From JAQICJ01 sp041686345 (GTDB lineage: Bacteria; Myxococcota_A; Polyangia; HGW-17): a stretch of DNA of 64,000 bases. The notes below the pieces were generated by a model that saw nothing but the letters and a program-made list of their open reading frames with translations, did not search any database and had not been told where the DNA came from. Every line of letters starts with the position of its first letter. The first letter of the stretch is position 1. The translations under genes were made by a program, and so were the position numbers. The stretch spans positions 1-64,000 of the forward strand of contig JAWLEA010000003.1 in the NCBI GenBank assembly GCA_041686345.1. The letters run 5' to 3'. This document shows positions 17,920 to 26,900 of the stretch, one piece after another.

Positions 17920-17956
17920 ATTGAACTCGGAATCAAGTTATATCCAAAGGTAAATC

Positions 17957-18334
17957 ATGTTAAAAAACATAAAAAAATTTGCAGCCGGCACTCTCTCTCT
18001 TGGAACAACAGTCCTGATGGCCGCCTGTTACGGACCAACTCATCCCTCCACTAGACCCTTTGACAACATTAGAGTAAGAGGAGAACTGAAAGGTGAGGCA
18101 ACCGGAATCAGTGGATTGCAAGTATGTATCCACTATGCCGGAACCTCCAAATTTTGTAAACCCACCAAAAACGGGGTTTTCCAATTGGAGGTTCCCCAAT
18201 CCATCCACTCCAATTCAGCCAATAATAATTATTCTATCTGTGTGGAAAATAGTGGCCAATTTCAAACAAGTTGCAAACAGATTCCTCCACATAAAGTTCC
18301 GCCTTATCTTTTCATAGAGGTAAATTCAAAATAA
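17957..18334 (+). CDS. Small lipoprotein, paralogue 1
   Basis: 125 aa. The signal peptide ends LMAACYG, a clear lipobox. The mature part is a ~95-residue beta-rich domain: GELKGEATGISGLQVCIHY, then a spaced cysteine pattern (VCIH, KFCKP, SICVEN, TSCKQIPP) that also occurs in the next gene. The layout resembles Bacteroidetes 'MAACYG' lipoproteins of unknown function, some linked to radical SAM genes, but no such gene is present here. AAGGT precedes the ATG. Confidence 0.75.
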   Translation: MLKNIKKFAAGTLSLGTTVLMAACYGPTHPSTRPFDNIRVRGELKGEATGISGLQVCIHYAGTSKFCKPTKNGVFQLEVPQSIHSNSANNNYSICVENSGQFQTSCKQIPPHKVPPYLFIEVNSK

Positions 18335-18385
18335 ATCATATTATGCTTATTATCGACTATATTATTGCCAACCGAGGAGAAAATC

Positions 18386-18787
18386 ATGATTCTATTCAAA
18401 CATATTAAAAAATTAGCTCTGGGTACTATCACAGTAGGTTCAACTATTCTCATGGCTGCCTGTTACGGAGTTACCGATGAATCTTTTCTGGTAGCTGATG
18501 GGGAAGTCAAATCGGGTAATCAGGGAATTCAAGGATTGGAAGTCTGTATCAATCTGAATGAAAGTGATCAACAAGTGTGCGAAATCACCCAAAACGACGG
18601 AAGTTTCATGATCAACTCCTGGGAAGATTTCAGAAACAAGGCCAACTCCAACGGATTCAACATCTGTGTTAACGATATCGACGGAGTAGAAAATGGTCAA
18701 TATGCCACCAAATGTACCCAGATTCCTTCAAACAGAGTTCCGGCTTATGTTTCAATTGATGTAGAAGAAGACTCAACTGAATTATAA
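18386..18787 (+). CDS. Small lipoprotein, paralogue 2
   Basis: I chose the ATG at 18386, preceded by GAGGAGAAAATC; an open frame begins seven codons earlier. The 133-aa product shares the MAACYG lipobox, GNQGIQGLEVCINL and TKCTQIPSNRVPAYVSIDV with its upstream neighbour, including four aligned cysteines, so the two are a tandem duplication that has diverged widely. The spacing of ~50 bp suggests co-transcription. Function is unknown; a small carboxypeptidase-regulatory-like beta fold ('G.I.G..V') is a reasonable guess. Confidence 0.75.
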   Translation: MILFKHIKKLALGTITVGSTILMAACYGVTDESFLVADGEVKSGNQGIQGLEVCINLNESDQQVCEITQNDGSFMINSWEDFRNKANSNGFNICVNDIDGVENGQYATKCTQIPSNRVPAYVSIDVEEDSTEL

Positions 18788-18866
18788 ACTGCGCTTTCCC
18801 TTTTTGACAATGCAAAAACCACAATCACCATCTTTTTTTGCTCCAATCAATAACTGTCCTCTTTTG

Positions 18867-18945
18867 TCGCAAAGTCACCAGACACATCTGAGGCATCTTT
18901 CTCACCCGACCAAAACCCATAATTCTGAAACCACTTAAAATAATT
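18867..18945 (-). repeat. Possible decayed fragment of the TIR repeat
   Basis: The stretch GCATCTTTCTCACCCGACC AAAACCCATAATTCTG lines up loosely with the right half of copy B (GCATCTCAATCC..CCAGCC AAAAACCCCCATTCTGG). It lies in the 270-bp gap between the second lipoprotein and the histidine kinase, which holds nothing else. Confidence 0.3.
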
Positions 18946-19069
18946 ATTGATATTTTTTTTAAATTAGTTAAATTTCAAGTTAATTATCTAAAATTCCATA
19001 ATACTAATTCCCTGTTTTCAGGAAAACTGGCTGATCTATTTTACGTTTTATCACCTGCAGGTGTGTTAT

Positions 19070-21106
19070 ATGAACAATCAATCTAGCTATATGAACAATC
19101 AATCTATTCAAAACAACAATAAAAGTAATCTTCTTTTGATCGATAAAGACCCCGTTTATTTGGAAACTCTTCAAAAAGAATTGAAGGAAAACGGTATAAA
19201 TCCTTTTTCTATCTCCGATCCTGAAAAATGTCTTTCCATCTGTAAAAATCATAAATTCCGGGTAATTGTTATTGAAATCATTGAATCAAAAAAATGGAAT
19301 GACTTTCTTTCCCAACTGGCCAAATTACAACCCCAAGCCAAATATGTGATCAATTTTCCCCAATGCCCTGCCAAGGCCAGAATAGCAAAAATACTGGGAA
19401 CAATTTTTAATTGCATCAATAAACAAGACAATCTCGACTGTGTGTCAAGAATTATCCAGGATGCCCTTTATAACCAGAAACAGCCAACGGATTACCCCCA
19501 GGAATTGCTGGAAATGGTCAACAAAAATAAAGAATTGATCAAAACACTGGAGAAAAGAAAAGTTAATCCCAAAAAATTGAAGGATGAAGTAAAAAAGTGG
19601 TATAAACTGGTTGACGGACATGGTGATGGCTTTTGGGAATATAACCCCGAAAATCAAAACATGTATATTTCCAGAGAAACCAAAGAGACCCTTGGTTATG
19701 AAGATGATGAATTCGAAAGTTCACGCCAGAACTGGCTTGCCCATGTCCATCCTGATGATCTGGGCTGGACCCTCAATTATATGAAGGTCTTTCTTACTTC
19801 AGACCGAAAATTTGTTGAATTCAACTTCAGAATCAGACACAAACAGGGACATTACATCTGGATGAGACTAAGAGGTAAAAAGCTCCTGGATTCAAACAAC
19901 AATATTATCAAAATCATTGGAATCCACACAGATATAAGTGATCAAAAAGAAGAAGAAATCAAAAATCGCCAATTGGAAAAATTGAAAATCCTCAGCGATT
20001 TTTCTGGAAAAATTTCCCACGAATTAAATAATTATTTATCCGGAATTATGGGCTACGCCGATCTTCTGGAAGAATACATCCGGAAAAATCTTGATATTCA
20101 CCAGGAACCTTCTGATTATCTGCGGGAAATCAAAAAAGCTATCAAGAAAAGTTCAAATATTACTCAAAATCTTGTTTCTTTTGCCTCCAAAGCCGAATCA
20201 TACTCCATTCCCATCAGAATCAATCACATCCTTGACGATCTCAGCAACTTGATCATCCATTCCAGCAGAAATATTGAAATTGTCACCGATTATAAGGCCG
20301 GTGATGTGGAAATTCTTGGAGACCAAGCTCGAATTAAAAATGCTCTCCTCAATGTCATGCTCAATGCCAAAGAAGCAATCCAGGATTCCGGAAAAATTGA
20401 AGTCACAACCACCACCGTCTATCTGAACAAAGATAAATTTAATTTCTTTGAAATTGAACGGGGAAAATATCTCAAAATTTCCATCAAAGACGATGTTGGC
20501 AGCCTTACCGAAGAGGTAAAAACTAAAATCTTTGAACCCTTCTTCACCACCAAAAAAGATCAGGGTAACATCGGAATGGGGATGGCCACTGTTTTCAACA
20601 TTATCAAAATGCATAAAGGTTGCGTTGACATACAAACAGTACCCGGTGAAAAAACGGAAGTATCCCTCTTTATTCCTGTTCAAAACCAGTTTTTCTCAAC
20701 CAATAACGAGTTTGAAATTGAAGAATCCAATGTGGAAAAAACCATACTACTCATTGATGATGAAAGCTTTATCAGAAAGGTAGTAAGCAGAATCCTCACC
20801 AAAGAAGGTTTCAGGGTAATCACCTGCAAAGACGGAAATGAAGGCGTGGAATCTTACCAGAGTCTTTTCCCGGAAATAGACCTGACTTTACTCGATCTGA
20901 TCATGCCAAACAAAGACGGAGAAAAAACTTTCTATGAATTAAAAGAAATCAATCCGGATCTCAAAGTTATCTTCATCAGCGGCTTTGTTAAAAATTGCAG
21001 GATTGATTCTCTTTTAGCCGCAGGCGGCAAAGGCTTCCTCAAAAAACCCTTCGGCAAAAAGGAATTGCTGGCAACTATCAATGAACAACTCAATTCCTTT
21101 TCCTGA
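19070..21106 (+). CDS. Hybrid histidine kinase: pseudo-receiver, PAS, HisKA, HATPase, receiver
   Basis: The start is ATG 19070 with AGGTG six bases upstream; a GTG at 19061 is possible. The first codons lie in a 21-bp in-frame duplication (MNNQSSY MNNQSIQ). Domains: receiver-like ~20-140 with Glu replacing the phospho-Asp (VIVIEIIES); PAS/PAC ~185-305; phospho-His ~316 in GKISHELNNYLSGIMGY; HATPase with N-box LLNVMLNAKEAI, a degenerate G1 box (KDDVGSLTEE where DxGxG is expected), FEPFFTTK and GMGMATV; C-terminal receiver with Asp ~608 in LLDLIMPNKDG and Lys in FLKKPFGK. It is soluble, with no membrane segment. The odd G1 box may weaken ATP binding. There is no adjacent response regulator, so it is an orphan kinase. 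Confidence 0.88.
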   Translation: MNNQSSYMNNQSIQNNNKSNLLLIDKDPVYLETLQKELKENGINPFSISDPEKCLSICKNHKFRVIVIEIIESKKWNDFLSQLAKLQPQAKYVINFPQCPAKARIAKILGTIFNCINKQDNLDCVSRIIQDALYNQKQPTDYPQELLEMVNKNKELIKTLEKRKVNPKKLKDEVKKWYKLVDGHGDGFWEYNPENQNMYISRETKETLGYEDDEFESSRQNWLAHVHPDDLGWTLNYMKVFLTSDRKFVEFNFRIRHKQGHYIWMRLRGKKLLDSNNNIIKIIGIHTDISDQKEEEIKNRQLEKLKILSDFSGKISHELNNYLSGIMGYADLLEEYIRKNLDIHQEPSDYLREIKKAIKKSSNITQNLVSFASKAESYSIPIRINHILDDLSNLIIHSSRNIEIVTDYKAGDVEILGDQARIKNALLNVMLNAKEAIQDSGKIEVTTTTVYLNKDKFNFFEIERGKYLKISIKDDVGSLTEEVKTKIFEPFFTTKKDQGNIGMGMATVFNIIKMHKGCVDIQTVPGEKTEVSLFIPVQNQFFSTNNEFEIEESNVEKTILLIDDESFIRKVVSRILTKEGFRVITCKDGNEGVESYQSLFPEIDLTLLDLIMPNKDGEKTFYELKEINPDLKVIFISGFVKNCRIDSLLAAGGKGFLKKPFGKKELLATINEQLNSFS

Positions 21107-21332
21107 TCCAAAAATCAAAACACCAAACCTCGATTTCATTTTATCTTTGATTGGGATTAGATCAAATTATATTCAGCCAAAAATTTCGCCTTCTGACAGT
21201 TAAATCCAGATTTCCATTTCGCCAAATACCTCCCTTGATTAATATTTTGCCTGTTTTCTTTTATTTGCCGATAAAAATATGTTATTTTCGGTCACAGTAA
21301 TTTCAACAATTCCATAAATCCGGGAGTTACAA

Positions 21333-22982
21333 ATGTTCAAAAACTTGTTCAATCCGGAGGGTTCACAACCTCTTTTTGTTACAGGCGACATCGATGGTTT
21401 TTTTGGACTGGCTATCGATAATCTCATCCAATATCTGCTCATCATTGCTTTGGGAACAACCGTACTCGGATTTCCTCCCTCGTTGATTATCAGCACTATA
21501 CTTCCCGGAGCAGCTCTTTCAATTCTGGTAGGCAATCTCTTTTATTCCTGGCAGGCGCAAAGATTATCAGCCCGAACAGGCAACAAAAATGTAACGGCTC
21601 TTCCTTACGGCATCAATACAGTTTCCATGTTTGCCTATGTTTTTCTGGTAATGTTACCGGTTAAACTCAAAGCTCAAGCCAACGGCTTCAATTCTGCTGA
21701 TGCAGCTCATCTTTCCTGGCAAATCGGATTGGCTGCCTGTTTTGCAAGTGGAATAATCGAATTCGTAGGTTCTTTTATCTCCCGCAAGATTCGGCAGGCA
21801 ACTCCTAGAGCTGCCCTGCTTTCAACCTTGGCTGGAATTGCCATCAGTTTCATCGCCATCGACTTTGCCATTAAAACCTTCCAGAGTCCTCTAATTGCTT
21901 TTTTACCCCTGGCAGTTATTTTGACAACTTATTTTTCCCACCTGAAGATGCCCTTTAAAATTCCCGGTGGTGCCACCGCCATTTTTTTCGGTACTTCAGC
22001 CGCCTGGATCCTCTACTTTCTCAATCAAGGATCGTCTCCGGCAAGCAACAACCAGGTAATTGCCTCAACTTCCCATCTTGGTTTTTATCTTCCGGTTCCG
22101 GTAATTGGTGATCTGTTCAAAGGACTTACCCATCCCCTGGCCCGGGAATTTATCATTCCGGTAATGTTGCCCATGGGCATATTCAATGTCCTCGGTTCTC
22201 TGCAAAATCTCGAATCGGCCGATGCAGCTGGCGACAAATACCCCACCGCTTCCTCCCTGGCGGTAAACGGTCTGGGATCAATTGCAGCTTCTCTTTTTGG
22301 CTCCTGCTTTCCTACCACCATCTATATTGGACATCCCGGCTGGAAAAAACTTGGTGCTCGCAGCGGCTACTCCATCTTGAACGGTATCTTTTTTACCATC
22401 ATTGCTCTCATGGGTCTTTCCAGTCTCATAGCTGCAATTATTCCCATAGAATCTGGTATGGCCATTGTTCTCTGGATTGGAATCATTATTACTTCCCAGG
22501 CTTTTCAATCCAACAAAAAATCCCATGCTCCCGCTGTTGCGATCGGACTTTTTCCTGCCATAGCAGCCTGGGGTTTACAAATTCTCACTCAAACCCTCAA
22601 TGCTGCTTCCATTGTAGGCGGAGACCCCGAATTATCTGCCCGGGTTCTCAAAAACACTGCCGCCTTTGAACAGGCTGGACTTCACCTTGACGGACTTATT
22701 GCAATTTCAAACGGATTTATGCTCACTTGTCTGTTCTGGGCAGCTATCAGTGTTCAACTAATTGAAAAACAATTCAAAAAAGCTTCCTTGTGGTCACTTG
22801 CAGCTGCTTGCACCAGTTTTTTCGGTTTTATTCATGCCGGTGAAGTGGGTCCCTCTGGAAGTATCTATGAAATTTCTTTTGGCTCAGGACTGAAATGGGC
22901 TCTAGCTTACATAATGATAGCTCTATTTTTTATTCTTTTTCACTTTTTGCATAAAAAATCACCAACCCCAACCGAGAACTAA
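21333..22982 (+). CDS. NCS2/AzgA-like permease
   Basis: 549-residue polytopic membrane protein with roughly 12-14 hydrophobic segments. GDIDGFFGLAIDNLIQ and then ALPYGINTVSMFAYVFLVM are typical of the xanthine/uracil (NCS2) and related sulfate-transporter-fold permeases, where the half-helices carry short substrate-binding loops. The middle ESADAAGDKYPT and GSCFPTTIYIGHPGWKKLGAR blocks fit the same fold. A nucleobase substrate is likely but not proven. The start ATG has GGGAG. The next gene begins two bases after its stop. Confidence 0.75.
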   Translation: MFKNLFNPEGSQPLFVTGDIDGFFGLAIDNLIQYLLIIALGTTVLGFPPSLIISTILPGAALSILVGNLFYSWQAQRLSARTGNKNVTALPYGINTVSMFAYVFLVMLPVKLKAQANGFNSADAAHLSWQIGLAACFASGIIEFVGSFISRKIRQATPRAALLSTLAGIAISFIAIDFAIKTFQSPLIAFLPLAVILTTYFSHLKMPFKIPGGATAIFFGTSAAWILYFLNQGSSPASNNQVIASTSHLGFYLPVPVIGDLFKGLTHPLAREFIIPVMLPMGIFNVLGSLQNLESADAAGDKYPTASSLAVNGLGSIAASLFGSCFPTTIYIGHPGWKKLGARSGYSILNGIFFTIIALMGLSSLIAAIIPIESGMAIVLWIGIIITSQAFQSNKKSHAPAVAIGLFPAIAAWGLQILTQTLNAASIVGGDPELSARVLKNTAAFEQAGLHLDGLIAISNGFMLTCLFWAAISVQLIEKQFKKASLWSLAAACTSFFGFIHAGEVGPSGSIYEISFGSGLKWALAYIMIALFFILFHFLHKKSPTPTEN

Positions 22983-22984
22983 CC

Positions 22985-23581
22985 ATGAGCAAATATTTTC
23001 TACTATCAAATCTGTTTTCAATTATTATTATTTTTTCCTCCGGTTGCTTTTCATCAGGTAATCCAAAAACAACCAATTCAGGAAAACAAACAAAAATCAA
23101 TCAAAATATTGATCCAATGCAATATTATCTGGCTGAATCAGATTTTGAACTGACTGATATTAAAGCAGTTCAACAAAAAAATAGAAATACAGATTTCAAG
23201 GATCCGGTTTTCATCAAATCAGGAGGAGTTCATACCGGTTTTAAAATCTGGAAAAGCAAATCATTTATTATCATAGATACCCGTTATATTTTCAAAACAA
23301 CTCAAGGAGCTCAAACTTTTTACCAAAAGAAAAACAAAACAATAACCGAAGGTTTTAAATTATATTCCCAACAGGATTGCCCCCTGAAAAACTGCAAAAT
23401 TTATTACAATACCCTTGAACACCCTAAATTGGATATTACCCTCAAAGGACTTTTGTATGTTTTCCACGATCAATCCATAATTTATAAAGTCTTTGCCGCT
23501 TCAGAAAATAGTTTTGCTTCCCTCAAGCCCATCCTGCAAAAACTTATCAACAAACTGTCTCCCAAAAATAACAAAAAGTAA
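22985..23581 (+). CDS. Hypothetical lipoprotein coupled to the permease
   Basis: 198 aa. The hydrophobic N-terminus ends in SSGCFSS, a lipobox. A low-complexity Asn/Lys/Thr linker precedes a ~150-residue domain with QYYLAESDFELTDIKAVQQ and a cysteine pair QQDCPLKNCKIYY. I do not recognise the family. Its ATG comes two bases after the permease stop with no separate ribosome site, so its translation depends on the permease message. A periplasmic accessory of that transporter is a fair guess. Confidence 0.65.
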   Translation: MSKYFLLSNLFSIIIIFSSGCFSSGNPKTTNSGKQTKINQNIDPMQYYLAESDFELTDIKAVQQKNRNTDFKDPVFIKSGGVHTGFKIWKSKSFIIIDTRYIFKTTQGAQTFYQKKNKTITEGFKLYSQQDCPLKNCKIYYNTLEHPKLDITLKGLLYVFHDQSIIYKVFAASENSFASLKPILQKLINKLSPKNNKK

Positions 23582-23785
23582 TTGCCCCCACAGGGAAAAA
23601 CCAGTTTTCGTATCAAACAAAAAACCATTCGTCTGAATCTATAATTGCGCCATCATTTCCAACAAATATAAAAAATATTAAAATATACAAACAATGGTTG
23701 TTTTTAACAAAATCCATGTTTTACTATTTCATGCTATTTTTATTATTAAATTTTTTCTTAAATTAACTTCCAAAGGAGTCTTATT

Positions 23786-25378
23786 ATGAAACGCATAATG
23801 TTTTGCATTATCTTATTCTCAATCTTTGCATTTGGAGCCTGTGGGTCAGATGACTCAGCAGACACCGATAACTGGGATAACACCAACAACTCCAACAACT
23901 CCAATAACACCAATAACAACAACAACTCCAACAACTCCAATAACACCAATAACACCAACAACTCCAATAACACCAACAACTCCAACAACACCAACAACAC
24001 CAACAGCACCAACAACTTGACCGAACACGAATTGATCTGTCTTGATGCCACTGCCGTGGAAACCACATTTTTCATGAGTGCCGATGACAGTAATTCCCAG
24101 GCTCAACCCGCCTACATCAGAGATCAAGTTCTCCATCACAACTATGATGTATCAACTGCCTACTATTACAATGGCAGCAATCCCAGAGAATATGAGTACC
24201 TTAACTACTACGATTTTGACTATGAGCCGGCAGCTCCCGGAACTCTCAGTATTGTACCGGAATTAAAATTCAACCCGGGAACTCAGGAATATTCATTTCT
24301 CACCGGAGTGGTTGCCCCCTCCTTTGAACTGGCTGAACGCCGTCCCTTCAATTTTACCTTCAGTTGTGACACCTCCGGTTCCATGGGTGGCTCGTCCTTA
24401 GCGGCTCTGAAAGATTCTCTCCGAGCCCTGGCGGCATTAATGAAGGCCGGAGATATTGTATCTGTCGTCGATTGGAATACTTCTCAAAATATAATTCTTG
24501 ACGGTTATGTAATAACAGAACCCAATGATGCCACCTTCCTCGAAACCATCGACGGTTTATCGGCCAATGGAGGCACTGATCTCAACGCCGGTCTGGAAGC
24601 TGCTTATGAATTGGCCAATCTCAATTATTCCGCCGACAAGATCAACCGTGTCTTTCTGATCAGCGACGGCGGTGCCAATGTGGGAGTTACAGATGCCCAA
24701 CTCATTGGAGAACAGTCTGAATTCAATGAAACAGACGGAATTTTTCTTCTTGGAATTAATGCTGCAGGCTATGGACACGAATTGATGGATACCGTAACCG
24801 ACATGGGAAAAGGAGCCTATCTCTATATTCCTGATGAAAACGAAGCTTATCATGTATTCAGTGAAGAAAGACTTCTTTCCAATGTTGAAGTAGCCGCTCT
24901 GGACGTAAGACTCGAAGTTACCTTTCCCCCATATCTGGTGATCTCAGAGTTTCACGGGGAAGAAATCAGTACAAATCCCGAGGAAGTCAAAGAACAGCAT
25001 CTGGCACCCAATGATGCCATGCTCTATCATTCCAATCTGCTTATGTGTCCCCCGGAAGACATGACCAGAGAAGAACTGGAAGATGCTGATATTATCCTTA
25101 GAGTTACCTGGACTGATCCTTTCAGCAGGGAAGAACATTTTGAGGAAATCACTGTTAATATGGCAGACTTGCTGGATACTGAAGCTGTCAACCTTGAAAA
25201 AGCTGATATTCTGGTTGAATATGCTCATCTTCTCTCCAACTTTGACCAATTTTCCAATGAAACCGAATTTGAGGAAACCAAATTAGGCTTGATCAATAAA
25301 ATCCAAAGCCATCCCAACTACTCTACAGATCCCGATTTTGCCGAATTAGAAACCGTCTTGGATTCCGCCCAATTCTAA
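23786..25378 (+). CDS. von Willebrand factor A lipoprotein
   Basis: 530 aa. The signal peptide ends FGACGS (lipobox). Residues ~30-80 are an Asn/Thr/Ser tract (NNSNNTNN type) serving as a flexible tether. A YfbK-like N-terminal region follows (YYNGSNPREYEYLNYYDFDY). The vWA domain has the MIDAS motif DTSGSMG at ~194, the Thr in NGGTDLNAGL and the Asp in LISDGGANVG, so it should bind a divalent metal and a protein ligand. The C-terminus is a beta/helical region. The start ATG has AAAGGAG. It is monocistronic. Adhesion or assembly of an envelope complex is the usual role. Confidence 0.85.
   Translation: MKRIMFCIILFSIFAFGACGSDDSADTDNWDNTNNSNNSNNTNNNNNSNNSNNTNNTNNSNNTNNSNNTNNTNSTNNLTEHELICLDATAVETTFFMSADDSNSQAQPAYIRDQVLHHNYDVSTAYYYNGSNPREYEYLNYYDFDYEPAAPGTLSIVPELKFNPGTQEYSFLTGVVAPSFELAERRPFNFTFSCDTSGSMGGSSLAALKDSLRALAALMKAGDIVSVVDWNTSQNIILDGYVITEPNDATFLETIDGLSANGGTDLNAGLEAAYELANLNYSADKINRVFLISDGGANVGVTDAQLIGEQSEFNETDGIFLLGINAAGYGHELMDTVTDMGKGAYLYIPDENEAYHVFSEERLLSNVEVAALDVRLEVTFPPYLVISEFHGEEISTNPEEVKEQHLAPNDAMLYHSNLLMCPPEDMTREELEDADIILRVTWTDPFSREEHFEEITVNMADLLDTEAVNLEKADILVEYAHLLSNFDQFSNETEFEETKLGLINKIQSHPNYSTDPDFAELETVLDSAQF
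23878..24018 (+). repeat. AAC/AAT/ACC trinucleotide tract coding the Asn-Thr linker
   Basis: About 140 bp of near-tandem AACACC, AACTCC and AATAACACC units inside the vWA lipoprotein gene. Such in-frame codon repeats change length easily by replication slippage, altering tether length without shifting the frame. Confidence 0.8.
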
Positions 25379-25464
25379 TCACAATTAACTCTTACCCTTG
25401 CCCGAATACCCCTTTTTAAATTTAATTTTTATTTTCAATTACAATAGACAGGATAAAATCAATA

Positions 25465-26745
25465 CTAATCTTCGCTTATAAGATCAGCATCCAAGGTTTC
25501 GGCTTCCAGTGCATCTTTATAGTCGTTGGTGGTTTTACGCAACCTTTTGGTGAGCTCCTGCAGGAAACTCCAAAGAAGTTTTACCGCTAATCCGTGTTCG
25601 TTTCTGATGATCGTATAAAAATCCTTGCGGCTTATTGTCAAAACTTTGGTATGACTTTCAGCTATGGCACTTGCACTTCTGGGAGCTTTATCAACCAGTG
25701 CCATCTCACCGAAATGATCTCGATCATGAAGCTTGGTAATTGTCTTGTTGTTTTTTTCCAGTCGAATAGTACCACGCAACACAATAAAGAACTCATCTCC
25801 AAGTTCTCCTTCTTTTACTATCATCTGTTCCGGCTCATAGTTACGCATCTCGGTCATATTGAAGACCTTGATGATTTCAGGTTCTTTGAGGTATTGGAAC
25901 AGAATGATACCTCGCAACACTTCCATGGAAAGATTAATTTCCGTTGCCCTGTGAACGGTTTCTGACTGATCCTTGGCTCTGGGAACACTGGCTACCACCG
26001 CGGTAATATTGTCGTGTCCTCCACCTTCGTTGGCTATTTCTATAAATTTTCTGGTAACCTGTTCGAGCTCTCCAAGTTGGAAAGTCTGCTCAATTATTCT
26101 ATCGTTCAAATATTCTGAAAGACCGTCAGAACAAAGTAAAAATTTGTCTCCGGGCAAAACTTGGAAATCGATGGTCTCGACCTCTACTGTCTCATAAACA
26201 CCCACTGCACGAGTCAAAGCATTTTGATGGTCCACATAGGGACTTTCCATGAAATCATTTTTTGATTTATATTTTCCTTTGCGGATTAATTCGTTCATCA
26301 AACTGTGATCCGCAGTCAGACGGAGCACTTTGTCCATCCTCTGCATGTAAATGCGGCTGTCTCCAACATGAGCAATAAAACCCCTTTCACCAAGAAGCAG
26401 CAAAACATCAACTGTAGTTCCCATTCCACGTTTGCTCGAATCTTCAAGAGCTTCATTATAAATGGAGAGGCAGGCAGATTGAACCGCCTGTTCCAGCATC
26501 TGCCTGATATCATATTTGCTGACAGAAGCATCACCGTCTTTATATTTTTTAATGATATCTGCATTTTCCTGAACCATGTTTTTGACTACCTCAACCGCAA
26601 TATAAGAAGCCACTTCACCTGCGGCATGGCCTCCCATGCCATCAGCTACCATATACATATCGAGTTCAGGAATTACTCCGTAATTATCTTCGTTATGATC
26701 TCTTTTGCGCCCTACATCACTTAAAGCACTATAACTTATATTCAT
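25465..26745 (-). CDS. PP2C Ser/Thr phosphatase fused to a cyclic-nucleotide-binding domain
   Basis: 426 aa. Residues 1-~250 are a Stp1/PrpC-type PP2C: ALSDVGRKRDHNEDNYG, VADGMGGHAAGEVAS, GTTVDVLLL, FIAHVGDSRIYMQR, LCSDGLSEYL and GGHDNITAVVA carry the metal-binding aspartates. Residues ~290-400 are a cNMP/Crp-type cupin with ILFQYLKEPEI, QMIVKEGELGDEFFIVLRG and HFGEMALVDKAPRSASAIA, the last being the phosphate-binding cassette with its Arg. The fusion suggests phosphatase activity gated by a cyclic nucleotide or by protein contact. It probably opposes the Ser/Thr kinase at 39126. The start ATG has AGAGGT. Confidence 0.92.
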   Translation of the reverse strand: MNISYSALSDVGRKRDHNEDNYGVIPELDMYMVADGMGGHAAGEVASYIAVEVVKNMVQENADIIKKYKDGDASVSKYDIRQMLEQAVQSACLSIYNEALEDSSKRGMGTTVDVLLLLGERGFIAHVGDSRIYMQRMDKVLRLTADHSLMNELIRKGKYKSKNDFMESPYVDHQNALTRAVGVYETVEVETIDFQVLPGDKFLLCSDGLSEYLNDRIIEQTFQLGELEQVTRKFIEIANEGGGHDNITAVVASVPRAKDQSETVHRATEINLSMEVLRGIILFQYLKEPEIIKVFNMTEMRNYEPEQMIVKEGELGDEFFIVLRGTIRLEKNNKTITKLHDRDHFGEMALVDKAPRSASAIAESHTKVLTISRKDFYTIIRNEHGLAVKLLWSFLQELTKRLRKTTNDYKDALEAETLDADLISED

Positions 26746-26900
26746 GACTTGATACCTCTTCCCGGCAAAAGGCCTTTGTTTGAAACGGTGAAAATAAGAC
26801 CTTTCAGTTCACACCACGATGAAACAAACCAGGTTCCCAATTTAAAACTTGCAGGCTGTAAATTCATTTTTTTGGACTTTATCATATTTATCCAAAATAT

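Noticed and set aside
21195..21238. Possible right end of the TIR repeat upstream of the permease (CCATTTCGCCAAATACCTCCCTT)
   Set aside because: Only a short loose match to copy A; too weak to list as a repeat.
23808..24139. Reverse-strand Val/Gly and Trp/Cys repeat frames
   Set aside because: Shadow translations of the AAC/ACC tract in the vWA gene.
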